Shown: positions 25,059-34,022, counted from the stretch's first letter. The stretch: DNA of 36,755 bases from Bacilli bacterium (GCA_900767605.1 CAAFZT010000035.1:1-36755), one strand, 5' to 3'. The notes: generated from the letters alone by a model not told the origin. A program made the numbers and translations.

Positions 25059-26672
25059 TTAATCGCGAATCCATTCGTATTTCGCGTATTTGCCGGATTG
25101 GATACGTTTTAATTTCCCTTGATCACACAGTTTTTTAAGCAAGTAATAGCTCTTTGATGCCTCTAGCCCAAGCTCAGACTGCAAAATCGAATTTGTTATG
25201 ATTCCATTATTTTTCTTTGCAATGGATGCAGCTTCTTCTAGAAGTTTGTCTAAAGACACTTCTTCTCCCCCTGTCGCAGATAAGAAGGAGTCCGCGATGA
25301 TCCAGGGACCTTTTAAATCTAACGGCTCGATCAACCCCCTAATATGAAGGGGAATTAGATATCCTTCTAGACGTTCGGCACCTATTCCCAACGCAGCAGT
25401 TAAATCCTTTTTTGTTCCCATCCCGTTTCGGCGAATCCACGACAAAATCAATACACTGAAAAGGGGTAACGGTTCTTTTAATTCCATCATTCTGCGGGCA
25501 AAGGGAACATCAATTTCGCTTTTTGGGAAAAACACCACAACGTTTCCATCATCGCTGCCACTATAGTCCGGCCACGCTTTGCCAAAACGTGCTTGTCCAT
25601 AAAAGATTTTATCGACCCCGCGGCCCGTCTTTTCGCAATACCCAGTTCGTTTTAACGCCAAAGATAACAAAGGGTTTCTCCCTCTAGGTTCTGCGGCAAG
25701 CAAATTCGAAGTTTGCAATCCATGAATCAAACTACCGGGGCTTGCAATAGTTAAGCCCGCTTCGTCCAAAATCACACGAACTGCTCCCAGCCGAGCGTAA
25801 TCTCGATGCGCCACCGCGTTAGCAAACGCTTCTCTTAAACCTTCTGGATCAAATGTCGGAACGCCAATTCGACGCATATTCACAAGCATTTCCTCTTCGA
25901 GATTAAAGGAGTCAACAAAGGTTCCGAATCGATGAAAGGCCGTTACAATGTTCTCGCGTATCTCCTCATTCTTTTGCACGGCACCATAACGAAGAATTTG
26001 ATAGACAAACAGAGAACCAGGGGCAAATTTAGCCAAATCTTTTTCTTTTCCTAACAGTAATAACCCTGCCAAGGTCATCGACGTTTTCTCATGGTCTTGA
26101 TGAAGAAGACCTAAACTTAGCAAAAATTCCTCCTCGTTTAATCCAAGGAGCGTTTTATCTGATGCAGAACCACGCGCCATTTCTTCTTTTAGCATCTCCA
26201 AACTAGGGCGATCAAAATCGGATAGCCCTAAAGGAGAAATCACCATCGAAGAAGGGTCAAATTCGGATAGAAAGGAACGTCTCGATGAAAACTCCCACGG
26301 GAAAAAGGGAACAATTTCCGGCGTCCCATTCGCTTTTACCCTTCTTTGCACAATTTTTCCTTGGGTCGTGGCAACCACCTGGGAAGCAATGGGTACGTGG
26401 ATGGCAACCACCACTTTGCCTTTTTCCACTTGTAACTGAGGATCAACAAAAACGGCAGGAATCGTTTTATTGACAACCATCGAACGTAAACCATCGATAT
26501 CTTGATGGAGTTTGCTTGCTCCCGTGGGTGTTCCATCATCTTCTATTCCTAGATAAATCACACCACCCAAAGCATTGGCCATCCCCACCACTTCATCTAA
26601 CAATTCGTGGTCAGATATGGGCTTTCTGGCTTCGCTTTTGAATTCAACGGTCATCGATTCATTCTGTTCCAT
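25059..26672 (-). CDS. AlbA_2 (Schlafen AAA_4)/HATPase/wHTH regulator-like protein, second copy
   Basis: This 537-residue protein has the same overall plan as the product of 23115-24590 but differs clearly in sequence. The AlbA_2 domain is at about residues 6-125 (MTVEFKSEARK, GGVIYLGIEDDG). The HATPase_c_4-like part carries GLREAFANAVAHRDY and KTGRGVDKIF. The C-terminal 130 residues contain winged-helix-like segments (TKKDLTAALGIGAERL; SELGLEASKSYYLLKKL). AGAGGAG precedes the ATG by five bases. GGATTAAA-type 30-base repeats flank it on both sides, and the upstream set runs into the leader. Autoregulation through these sites is plausible but unproven. Confidence 0.85.
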   Translation of the reverse strand: MEQNESMTVEFKSEARKPISDHELLDEVVGMANALGGVIYLGIEDDGTPTGASKLHQDIDGLRSMVVNKTIPAVFVDPQLQVEKGKVVVAIHVPIASQVVATTQGKIVQRRVKANGTPEIVPFFPWEFSSRRSFLSEFDPSSMVISPLGLSDFDRPSLEMLKEEMARGSASDKTLLGLNEEEFLLSLGLLHQDHEKTSMTLAGLLLLGKEKDLAKFAPGSLFVYQILRYGAVQKNEEIRENIVTAFHRFGTFVDSFNLEEEMLVNMRRIGVPTFDPEGLREAFANAVAHRDYARLGAVRVILDEAGLTIASPGSLIHGLQTSNLLAAEPRGRNPLLSLALKRTGYCEKTGRGVDKIFYGQARFGKAWPDYSGSDDGNVVVFFPKSEIDVPFARRMMELKEPLPLFSVLILSWIRRNGMGTKKDLTAALGIGAERLEGYLIPLHIRGLIEPLDLKGPWIIADSFLSATGGEEVSLDKLLEEAASIAKKNNGIITNSILQSELGLEASKSYYLLKKLCDQGKLKRIQSGKYAKYEWIRD

Positions 26673-26682
26673 AACGTCTCCT

Positions 26683-26746
26683 CTTAATCCATTTTAACAC
26701 AAAATTACGGATTAAAATTCTTTTTAACACAGAATTGTGGATTAAA
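26683..26746. repeat. GGATTAAA/TTTAATCC repeat, upstream side of the second AlbA_2 gene
   Basis: CTTAATCC (26683) is followed by GGATTAAA at 26709 and 26739, 30 bases apart. TTTTTAACACAGAATT lies between them, and a degenerate TTTTAACACAAAATT precedes the first. The spacing and content match the downstream set. The remainder of 26747-27085 has no gene I can support apart from the dispersed repeat. Confidence 0.85.
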
Positions 26747-26856
26747 ACGGTTAAGACAAGGGGAATGCCCAAAATTTCACTCCTGCTTGGCCTTCCTTTC
26801 GGATACCGTCTTCTGCTCCATCGCCTCGATTAAAGAGTAAATTCTTTCAAAAAACT

Positions 26857-26939
26857 GGAAGGAAGCAGATTTTCATCAAGTAAATCTATTTACATGGATG
26901 CAAACTAGCAAAAAATTCAATCGGAGCAAATAAGACGAA
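26857..26939. repeat. dispersed repeat, copy B
   Basis: This is the partner of 24719-24781: GGAAGGAAG at 26857 and CAAACTAGCAAAA to GACGAA at 26901-26939. It lies upstream of the MFS gene. Confidence 0.45.
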
Positions 26940-27085
26940 TCCCAATGCCCGGGTTGATAAAGACGGATCCTTTAACCACGAAATCCCTGTGCAACAAAAT
27001 CAAACAAGGATGGTTCGAGACGTCCCCCAGTTCTCTCCTTCAAATGATTACAATCAAGTGGAAACGGGGACAGGAGCAGCGATTC

Positions 27086-28330
27086 ATGGCCATCCAAAAG
27101 GCGTTAGCCAATAGCAAAAAGCGGAACATCCTTTTCATCCTCTTATGCTTTTTGGCCTACACCAGTTCCTATTTGCTAAAGCTCAGCTACAACGCGAACA
27201 TCGTTTGCTTTGAATCCGAATTTGGGATAACCCATGCCGAAGCGGGAATGGTCACCACGTTCTTTTTCTTCGCCTATGGATCCGTTCAAATCATCCATGG
27301 CATCTTCGTTAAGAAATACCCCCTCCGTTTTGTTATCCCCGGGGCCATCCTACTAGGATGCGTTTTAAATCTCCTTACCGTTCTTTCCCCCAGTTTCGCC
27401 CCCATCAAGTATTACTGGCTTTTCGATGGGGCGATTTTATCCATCCTCTGGCCCTCCTGCATCCGCGCATTATCGGAAAACATCGAGGAGGGGTATCGAA
27501 ATAAGGCCATTATGATCATGGGGCTCTGCACGGCGGTGGGAACGATCCTTGTGTATCTATTAAGCGCATTATTCACCGCGATGAGCCATTATAAGATCAT
27601 CTTTTACGTCGGAATCGGAATCGGTTTTCTTATCGCCTTATCCTGGTTCTTCTTCTATCCCGTTTTGGCTTTGCCAGCAAAGCAAGAAGAAACAAAACAA
27701 ACCCCCATCTCTAAAACGAAAAACGATGGGGCTTTCTTCCTTCTTGTCATCGTTCTTGCCCTTTTATGCGTCATATCCACCTTTGCCCGCGACGGGATTT
27801 CCACTTGGTTCCCTCCGTTACTAAAAGAGGGGTTCGGGGTACCTGATTCCTATAGCATCCTCCTCACCATTCTTCTTCCGATTGGCCAATTTGCTGGAAG
27901 CGTGCTTTCGGTAATTCTAGGCAAGCTGATGAAGAATCGCACCCTGCTATGCGGTTTTACTTTCTTGGCCTCCGCGTTACTAGTCGGGGTTTATCTTTTC
28001 TTCGGCTCTTCTTCGTTGCCATTGTGTGTTGCAATGTTTGGTTTATCCAGTTTATGCTTCGCCATCATCGTTAACGTCACCACCAGCATGATTCCCCTAG
28101 AATGGGGAAAGGAGAGGAACTCGGGTTTCTATGCAGCCCTGTTCAATGGATTTTGCTATTTGGGATCGACGGTTTCTTCTTATGGTTTAGGCGCCTTGGC
28201 CGATCGTTATGGCTGGCACAAAGCGACCCTTGTCATTGAAATCGCTTTAATCCTCGCTTCGATCCTAGGAATCTTATGGCCGATCATCCATGGTTGGATT
28301 TCCAAAACAAAAAATCCGAATCAGAATTAG
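27086..28330 (+). CDS. MFS transporter, possibly organophosphate/phosphate-type
   Basis: This is a 414-residue major facilitator superfamily protein with about twelve hydrophobic helices. The N-terminal half (AYTSSYLLKLSYNANIV, FFFFAYGSVQIIHGIF, WPSCIRALSENI) resembles the GlpT/UhpT/OPA branch, where a SYxxR/K-like segment follows helix 1. The substrate cannot be told from sequence alone. The start at 27086 is chosen for AGGAG nine bases upstream; an in-frame ATG at 26945 precedes a hydrophilic stretch with no family character. The gene stands alone, convergent with the downstream ATPase. Confidence 0.85.
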   Translation: MAIQKALANSKKRNILFILLCFLAYTSSYLLKLSYNANIVCFESEFGITHAEAGMVTTFFFFAYGSVQIIHGIFVKKYPLRFVIPGAILLGCVLNLLTVLSPSFAPIKYYWLFDGAILSILWPSCIRALSENIEEGYRNKAIMIMGLCTAVGTILVYLLSALFTAMSHYKIIFYVGIGIGFLIALSWFFFYPVLALPAKQEETKQTPISKTKNDGAFFLLVIVLALLCVISTFARDGISTWFPPLLKEGFGVPDSYSILLTILLPIGQFAGSVLSVILGKLMKNRTLLCGFTFLASALLVGVYLFFGSSSLPLCVAMFGLSSLCFAIIVNVTTSMIPLEWGKERNSGFYAALFNGFCYLGSTVSSYGLGALADRYGWHKATLVIEIALILASILGILWPIIHGWISKTKNPNQN

Positions 28331-28333
28331 AAA

Positions 28334-28368
28334 TTGTCTTTTTTGGAGCGGTACTCCGTTTTAGACAA
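28334..28368. repeat. flanking repeat/hairpin downstream of the second DUF4143 ATPase
   Basis: ACTCCGTTTT (28353-28362) and a following ACTTTT recur in the same orientation and nearly the same spacing at 29669-29678. TTGTCT/AGACAA and GGAG/CTCC make a two-step inverted repeat. It lies between the convergent MFS and ATPase genes and could also act as a terminator. Confidence 0.6.
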
Positions 28369-28377
28369 CTTTTTTGC

Positions 28378-29634
28378 CTAAATACCGATCCAATGGGCAG
28401 GGAAGGCATAAGCAACATCGTTGATGGGGCGAATCACATCCGTCGTATCAATCACAAGGCCCGGCAAAATCGACATACCATATTTGTTTAACACATCCCA
28501 ATTTTTCCTAGGGCGATTCGGGCTCGATGACTTTTTGATTTCCATGGGGAAGATTTTTCCTTCCTCCACATAAAGAAGGTCGATTTCTTTTTGATCGATG
28601 TCCCGATAATAGAAAAGACAATCCTCCATTCTTTTCCCAAAGTTTCGTAAGTTCTTCACAATTTCGGCAACGCAATAGGTTTCGAAAAAGGCACCCGACA
28701 TCGCTCCCGATTCTATCATCGCCCCATTCGGCCATCCGCATAGCGACGCGACTAGCCCCGTATCCAAAAAATAGAATTTCGGAGCTTTGATAATGCGGCG
28801 ATTCACGTTGCACATAAACGGTTGAAGCAAAACGGCCATTCCGGAGCTGACTAAAACGGATATCCAACTTTTGATCGTGTTGGCGTCCAACCCAAGAAGG
28901 TTTCCGATATCCTTATAAACAATTTGTTGCCCCGTGCGGAACGCCATGATCCTCATAAAATCGCGGAAGCGAGTTTCGTTTTCCGGCTTAATAATGGTTT
29001 TGATATCCTTTTCGATATAAGAATCAATATAGGAAGGATAATAAACCTCATTCTCGCTGACCCCTTTGACCACGTCTGGCATAAAGCCCCGCTTCATATC
29101 ATGAAAAAGTTGAAGTCGGGTTCTTGGGGGCACATTGGCTTGGATTGCCCTTTTTAAGAGGGTTGGAATGTCATTACAAAAAAGGTTTTCGGTGCGCCCT
29201 AAGATTTCGCATTGGTCTAAATAACCCATTTCCACGAATCCCGTTCTGCCTGCAAGCGACTCCGATACCAATTTGGTTAATTCAAAACGGCTGGAACCAG
29301 TGAGAACATACATCAATTTCGGCTCTTGTCCATTCTTATCCCAGGTTTTTCTTTGCTGATCGATTCGAGCTTTGATTTCGTCAAAAAGAACTGGAGCTTT
29401 TTGCACTTCATCAATAATAAGGGGCCACCCATATAAATCTAAAAAAGAAGCGGGGTTTTGGATGGCTAAAGAGCGGTCGGCAATGTTATCAAGGTTCACG
29501 TGGCGAAAGCGATCGCCAAAAAGTTTGTCCGCTGTCGTGGATTTGCCCACCTGTCTCGGGCCATAAATCGTTACACAGGGGAAAGAATGCGCATTCCTTT
29601 CAATCCACCCTTCAATGGTTCTTTTGATATACAT
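28378..29634 (-). CDS. DUF4143-type AAA ATPase with PD-(D/E)XK C-terminus
   Basis: This is a 418-residue AAA_14/DUF4143 ATPase. Walker A is YGPRQVGKSTT near residue 27, Walker B is PLIIDEVQKAP and the sensor-1-like segment is VLTGSSRFEL. The winged-helix-like middle contains YKDIGNLLGLDANTIKSWI. The C-terminal nuclease-like motif is EIDLLYVEEGKIFPMEIKK, with D and E-x-K present. The start at 29634 is set by AAGGAGG eight bases upstream. A hairpin repeat lies just upstream and a related repeat just downstream of the gene. Biological role is unknown. Confidence 0.87.
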   Translation of the reverse strand: MYIKRTIEGWIERNAHSFPCVTIYGPRQVGKSTTADKLFGDRFRHVNLDNIADRSLAIQNPASFLDLYGWPLIIDEVQKAPVLFDEIKARIDQQRKTWDKNGQEPKLMYVLTGSSRFELTKLVSESLAGRTGFVEMGYLDQCEILGRTENLFCNDIPTLLKRAIQANVPPRTRLQLFHDMKRGFMPDVVKGVSENEVYYPSYIDSYIEKDIKTIIKPENETRFRDFMRIMAFRTGQQIVYKDIGNLLGLDANTIKSWISVLVSSGMAVLLQPFMCNVNRRIIKAPKFYFLDTGLVASLCGWPNGAMIESGAMSGAFFETYCVAEIVKNLRNFGKRMEDCLFYYRDIDQKEIDLLYVEEGKIFPMEIKKSSSPNRPRKNWDVLNKYGMSILPGLVIDTTDVIRPINDVAYAFPAHWIGI

Positions 29635-29649
29635 TTTCCTATCCTCCTT

Positions 29650-29684
29650 GCGGTCAAAACGGAATGCCACTCCGTTTTTACCGC
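29650..29684. repeat. flanking hairpin upstream of the second DUF4143 ATPase
   Basis: GCGGTCAAAACGGA (29650-29663) and TCCGTTTTTACCGC (29671-29684) pair at 13 of 14 positions around a 7-base loop. ACTCCGTTTT is shared with the copy at 28353. It lies directly upstream of the ribosome binding site, a likely operator position. Confidence 0.7.
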
Positions 29685-29754
29685 ACTTTTAAGGCAAGCG
29701 TCCCAATCAAGAAGGTTCAAAACCCGCGAATTGTATCTTTGTTTTGGTAAATTG

Positions 29755-29770
29755 TTTCGTTGAAACGAAA
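29755..29770 (+). promoter_or_regulatory. palindromic operator candidate upstream of the GH94 gene
   Basis: TTTCGTT and AACGAAA form perfect 7-base arms separated by GA. A -10 candidate TATAGA lies at 29797-29802. The size and symmetry suit a sugar-responsive repressor such as a LacI-family protein, but none is encoded in the window. Confidence 0.45.
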
Positions 29771-29838
29771 AACGCGTCCCAATCTTTTATTGCCATTATA
29801 GAATGAAGCCAACTACCGTTTCTTTAGGAGGAACCCCC

Positions 29839-32208
29839 ATGATTCAGCCCCGCGATAAGAAGGAATCTTTCTACGAATTTGACGACGTCCATAAAGAAGT
29901 CGTCTTTCATCGCCACGATATGCCATCCCCGTGGATGAATTATCTGGATAACGACGAATTCTTCACGATGATATCCCAAGCCGGAGGCAACCTCAGTTGG
30001 TACAAATCCCCCGAGATTTGGCGTATCGGCCGTTACCACTTTTTCAATACCCCCACGGACGCGCAGGGACTATTCCTCTATATCAAGGACAAGAAAACGG
30101 GGAAGGTATGGAACCCCAACATTCTTCCCACGAATGAGCCCTTGGATTTCTTTGAATCCCGGCACGGAAGGGGCTACACCAAATTCAAAGCCAAAAAAGA
30201 CGGCATCCAGGTAAGCATTACTGCCTTCGTCGGTAAAGAAAATGCCCTCATCTATCGTTTCCAAATCCTTTCCGACCATCCAGGTGACATCGAACTCTAC
30301 GTCGCCAAAGAGATGGGGAACATGGAATATATTCGCGAAATCCAATGGCAATGCTACACCAAGCAAAGTAACAACATCTTCTACCATTCTTCTAGCGATG
30401 CTTTGGTCTATGACTATTTCATCGACATGCAAGCCCGCCCCGAAGAAACCCCCTATGTTTATTTGACCGCGACTCTTCCTTCTTCCTCCCATACTGGGAT
30501 CCGCAAAGACTTCTTAGGCCCTTATCGCGATTTATCAAACCCCGAAGCGATTGAAAAAGGATATTGTCCCAATACGGACCTTCAAGGGGGAGAAGGCGTC
30601 TTCGCCTTTTCTTATCCCATCCATCTCGACGCGAACAAAGCCTACGAAGGGGCCATTATTTTAGGAACGACACCCAAAAACGATGAGGTGGATGCCCAAA
30701 TCGAACGCCTCAAAGACCTAAAGTATTTAGACGAACTCTATCAAGGCGTCCTCGATAAATGGCATAAGGTAGACGAGACCTTCCACGTGGAAACCAACGA
30801 TCCCGTATTCAACCGCATGGCCAACATTTGGAATCCCTATCAGGCTTACGTCAATTTCCAAGTTTGCCGCGAAATCTCCTTCTATGCGACCGGAACCATA
30901 CGCGGATTCGGCGTGCGCGATTCTTCGCAAGACTGCTTGTCCCAAATCGCCGTTCGTCCCGATGCGGTAAGAGCAAGAATCAAAGAAATCATGACGGAGC
31001 AATATCGATGCGGAAAAACCACCCACCGCTTCTTCCACGTCGAAAAATATACCTCCGACATCAGCGATCGAAGCGATGACCATCTTTGGATGGTTTATGT
31101 CATCGATCAATGGATCCGCGAAACGGGAGACCTATCCATCCTGAATGACGTTGTTCCCTATTATGACGGAGGGGAAGGGACAGTTCTGGAGCACTTGGAA
31201 GCCTCGATTTCTAGGACCTATTCCACGATGGGAAAAGACGGCATCCCCTTAATGCTAGGCAGCGATTGGAACGATTGCCTCAATACCATTTGCAGAAAAG
31301 GAAAAGGGGAAACTGTCATGGTCGGCGAGCAATATGTTTTAGCTTGTTCCATGATGGCTAAAATCGAAAAGATGCTAGGACGTGACCCTTCTTTCTACGA
31401 AGAGGAGGCCAAAAAACAAAAGGACATCCTCAATGCCAAGTTCTTTGAAAAAGACCATTATCTCCGCGCGGTGACCGATAGTGGTGTCCGCGTCGGCGGA
31501 GAAAACGAACCCTGCGCCCGCGTTTGGATCAATACAAACGCCTGGGCTGTCATTTCAGGAGTCGCCGATACAGAAAGAGGGAATATTGCATTAAGCACTT
31601 CTTTACGTTGCTGCAACACCCCGTTTGGCCTTGCAACCCAGAATCCTCCGTTACAAAGAAATTACCCCACCCCCGAAGAAGAAATCAGTTGGGCAACCCC
31701 GGGGATTGCAGAAAATGGCGGCATCTTCTGCCACGCGAACACCTGGTCCATCATCGCTTTGTGCCTTTTGAATCGCCCCGACGATGCCTATATGGTCTAC
31801 TCGGAAATGCTCCCCGATCACATCATTTCCCAAGTCGGCGTCGATGCTTATAACGCGGAGCCCTACGTCTATTCTTCCAATATCCGCGCCCCCGGCGTAT
31901 TACGCCAAGGGGAGGCCGCGGTCAGCTGGGTAACCGGAACGGCCACCTGGATGAATCTTGCTTTGGAGCATTATTTCTGCGGCGTTCGTCCCGAAATGGA
32001 TGGCTTATTCATCGACCCCTGTCTGCCTTCTTCCATTCATCGCGCCAAAATCACGCGCAGATACCGCGGATGCACCTATCAAATCGAAGTGCAAAATAAC
32101 AGCAAGAAAACAAAGCCCTGCGAATTGCTTGTAGAAGGCAAGCCCGTTGAAGGAAACATCATTCCTGCAAAACCCGGGACCTTGCACATCACCTGCATCG
32201 TGCGGTAA
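29839..32208 (+). CDS. GH94-family glycoside phosphorylase
   Basis: This 789-residue cytoplasmic phosphorylase would cleave a beta-linked disaccharide with phosphate to give a sugar 1-phosphate. N-terminal beta-sandwich sequence (GGNLSWYKSPEIWRIGRYH) is followed by an alpha/alpha-barrel with FGVRDSSQDCL, the catalytic-acid motif GSDWNDCLN (near residue 476) and the C-terminal GEAAVSWVTGTATWM. Length and order match cellobiose/chitobiose phosphorylase-like GH94 enzymes. The exact donor (cellobiose, N,N'-diacetylchitobiose or another) cannot be assigned. The start is placed at the ATG seven bases after AGGAGG. There is no signal peptide. It stands alone without visible transporter partners except a possible functional link to phosphate supply. 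Confidence 0.9.
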   Translation: MIQPRDKKESFYEFDDVHKEVVFHRHDMPSPWMNYLDNDEFFTMISQAGGNLSWYKSPEIWRIGRYHFFNTPTDAQGLFLYIKDKKTGKVWNPNILPTNEPLDFFESRHGRGYTKFKAKKDGIQVSITAFVGKENALIYRFQILSDHPGDIELYVAKEMGNMEYIREIQWQCYTKQSNNIFYHSSSDALVYDYFIDMQARPEETPYVYLTATLPSSSHTGIRKDFLGPYRDLSNPEAIEKGYCPNTDLQGGEGVFAFSYPIHLDANKAYEGAIILGTTPKNDEVDAQIERLKDLKYLDELYQGVLDKWHKVDETFHVETNDPVFNRMANIWNPYQAYVNFQVCREISFYATGTIRGFGVRDSSQDCLSQIAVRPDAVRARIKEIMTEQYRCGKTTHRFFHVEKYTSDISDRSDDHLWMVYVIDQWIRETGDLSILNDVVPYYDGGEGTVLEHLEASISRTYSTMGKDGIPLMLGSDWNDCLNTICRKGKGETVMVGEQYVLACSMMAKIEKMLGRDPSFYEEEAKKQKDILNAKFFEKDHYLRAVTDSGVRVGGENEPCARVWINTNAWAVISGVADTERGNIALSTSLRCCNTPFGLATQNPPLQRNYPTPEEEISWATPGIAENGGIFCHANTWSIIALCLLNRPDDAYMVYSEMLPDHIISQVGVDAYNAEPYVYSSNIRAPGVLRQGEAAVSWVTGTATWMNLALEHYFCGVRPEMDGLFIDPCLPSSIHRAKITRRYRGCTYQIEVQNNSKKTKPCELLVEGKPVEGNIIPAKPGTLHITCIVR

Positions 32209-32301
32209 CCATCACCTTTTGCCTCTTTTTACCCTGATTTATCGAGTTTTCGTATTTTCGATTTTCCAGCCACAACAGGAAAAAATGAACAAATTATTTG
32301 C

Positions 32302-32393
32302 AAAAGTTGCTCCGTTTCAAAGTAAAATATTGCTCCATTCTAAAGCAAAAAGTTGCTCCACGATATTGCAAAATATTGTATCGTGCATTATTG
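32302..32393. repeat. 23-bp tandem iterons (TTGCTCC) upstream of an ATPase pseudogene
   Basis: TTGCTCC starts at 32307, 32330 and 32353, exactly 23 bases apart, and a degenerate TTGTATC follows at 32376. Units alternate AAAAGTTG and AAATATTG starts, a 46-base dimer. CACGATA/TATCGTG at the end adds a 7-bp inverted repeat. No copies are seen after the gene. Confidence 0.85.
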
Positions 32394-32418
32394 GTTTTGT
32401 AGATTCAAAAGGCAAGAT

Positions 32419-33709
32419 ATGGGCATCATCAAGAACAAAGAGTAATACAAAAAGCGAATCATCGATCAAACGATTGAAACCTATTTGAAAATCAGCGGAG
32501 CGATTTGTATCGAAGGACCAAAATGGTGCGGAAAAACATGGACGTCGGCCTTTCATTCCAAAAGCGAATTTTTAGTGGGCGACCCCTATAACGCTTTTTC
32601 CAACCGTCAATTGGCGGAACTAAACCCATCGCTCGTGTTGCGAGGGGAAACTCCACGGCTTATTGATGAATGGCAAGAAGTTCCTTCCCTGTGGGACGCG
32701 ACCCGGGCTGAAGTGGATTCACGTAACAAAAAAAGGTCAAATTATCCTGACAGGTTCTTCTACTCCAAAAACCAAAGGCATCTTGCACAGCGGGGCGGGT
32801 CGAATCACACGTCTAAGGATGAATACCATGTCTTTATTCGAATCGGGAGATTCTACAGGAACCATTAGCCTTCAGGATCTTTGCAACGGAAACTTACTTG
32901 ACCAAATGGTAGAAGAAGCCTCTCTATCTCAACTCGCCTATCTCATCGTGCGAGGTGGATGGCCCGCCAATATTGGATCCGATAACCATACGGCACACCT
33001 TATGCCCAAATCCTATATGACAAGCGTCATCTCCACCGGCCTCAATAAACTAGATGATGGGGTGGAATATAATGCTCATAAAGCAGAACTTCTTCTCCGC
33101 TCTTTGGCACGAAACGAATGCACCTGCGCCTCCGACTTATCCCTGCTTAAGGATATAAGAGAAATGGAAAAGGAATCCCTTGGCAGGAACACGATCGCCA
33201 AATACCTCGAATCTCTTAAACGTTTATTCCTTTTTAACAACCAAAAGCCCTTTTCCCCCAACTTCCGTTCGCCCCTAAGGGTAAAGCAAATGGAAAAGCG
33301 GCACTTTTCCGACCCGGCAATGGCCTGTGCATTGCTGAACCTCACTTCAACAAAACTGTTGCAAGACCTGAACACATTCGGCCTCTTATTTGAGTCTCTC
33401 GTTGAAAGGGATCTCGACATCTATTCTCAGTCCTTTGGCGGCAAACTATTTCATTATCAGGATTACAAAAATAACGAAATCGATGCGGTCATTGAATTAG
33501 AAGACGGGGAATGGTGTGCATTTGAAATCAAATTAGGAGCCAAGCGAATCGAAGAAGGAGCCAAAAACCTGATCAAAGTATCTTCAAAAATTGCCAAAAG
33601 CGGAGGAAAACCTCCCAAGATACAATGCGTGATCTGTGGTTTATCCAACGCCGCTTATCGCAGGGCAGATGGCGTATATGTCGTCCCTATCACCGCGTTA
33701 AAGAACTAA
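32419..33709 (+). pseudogene. DUF4143-type AAA ATPase with two lesions
   Basis: A member of the AAA_14/DUF4143 family is readable across two frames. From ATG 32419 the frame meets TAA at 32443-32445, then continues with family-like sequence (YKKRIIDQTIETYL, Walker A EGPKWCGKTWTS, RLIDEWQEVPSLWD). At an A7 run (32728-32734) the frame shifts by one and resumes as KKGQIILTGSSTPKTKG through EIDAVIELEDGEWCAFEIKL to 33709. One A fewer would restore the frame there. A TTG at 32485 after the stop is a poor start without a ribosome binding site. Two independent lesions favour a decaying gene, although each alone could be error. TTGCTCC iterons precede it. Confidence 0.8.
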
Positions 33710-33945
33710 AAACTGGCTTTAGCAATCCTTCGTCCACACTGAATTGGCGTTCGTTTTTTCTCAAAAATGGGAAAATTCGAACGCCAATTTTCGTGAGGTT
33801 CCACGGTGCACCAAGCAAACAAACGGAGGGAAATAGGGTTTATCGCCTCCTCGATCTTCTCCTTGACGAAGCCGTCCAAGGTCGAGATGAGCATATTGCC
33901 CAAATCCTCGGGTCTCTTCTCCTTGATTAATGATAAAATAGACAT
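33706..33945 (-). CDS. small hypothetical protein or gene remnant
   Basis: This is a 79-residue reading frame of unknown family. The first 40 residues (MSILSLIKEKRPEDLGNMLI and the helical stretch that follows) look like real coding sequence. The remainder runs through a large hairpin and appears less natural, so it may be a truncated gene. AAAGGA lies about nine bases before the ATG, and TATAAT on the minus strand (33985-33980) is a suitable -10. It overlaps the end of the ATPase pseudogene by four bases on the other strand. Confidence 0.35.
   Translation of the reverse strand: MSILSLIKEKRPEDLGNMLISTLDGFVKEKIEEAINPISLRLFAWCTVEPHENWRSNFPIFEKKRTPIQCGRRIAKASF
33742..33789. repeat. 12-bp inverted repeat with internal CGTTTTTTCTCAAAAA motif
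   Basis: AATTGGCGTTCG (33742-33753) and CGAACGCCAATT (33778-33789) are perfect arms around a 24-base loop. The loop carries TTTTTCTCAAAAA, also present at 34054-34066, and the reverse complement of CGAATTTTCC, present at 34087-34096. It therefore shares elements with the repeat cluster before the next ATPase. Confidence 0.7.
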
Positions 33946-34022
33946 GCCACGTTTTCCTTTCGTTGTTTGTAGCAGAATGATTATAAGGGGGACGCGGCTT
34001 TTTTTGCGCCATGGGAAGCGCC

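Noticed and set aside
32728..32734. Programmed -1 ribosomal frameshift in the ATPase
   Set aside because: The change of frame needed is +1 (or -2), the upstream stop at 32443 would still block the gene, and no stimulatory structure is evident.
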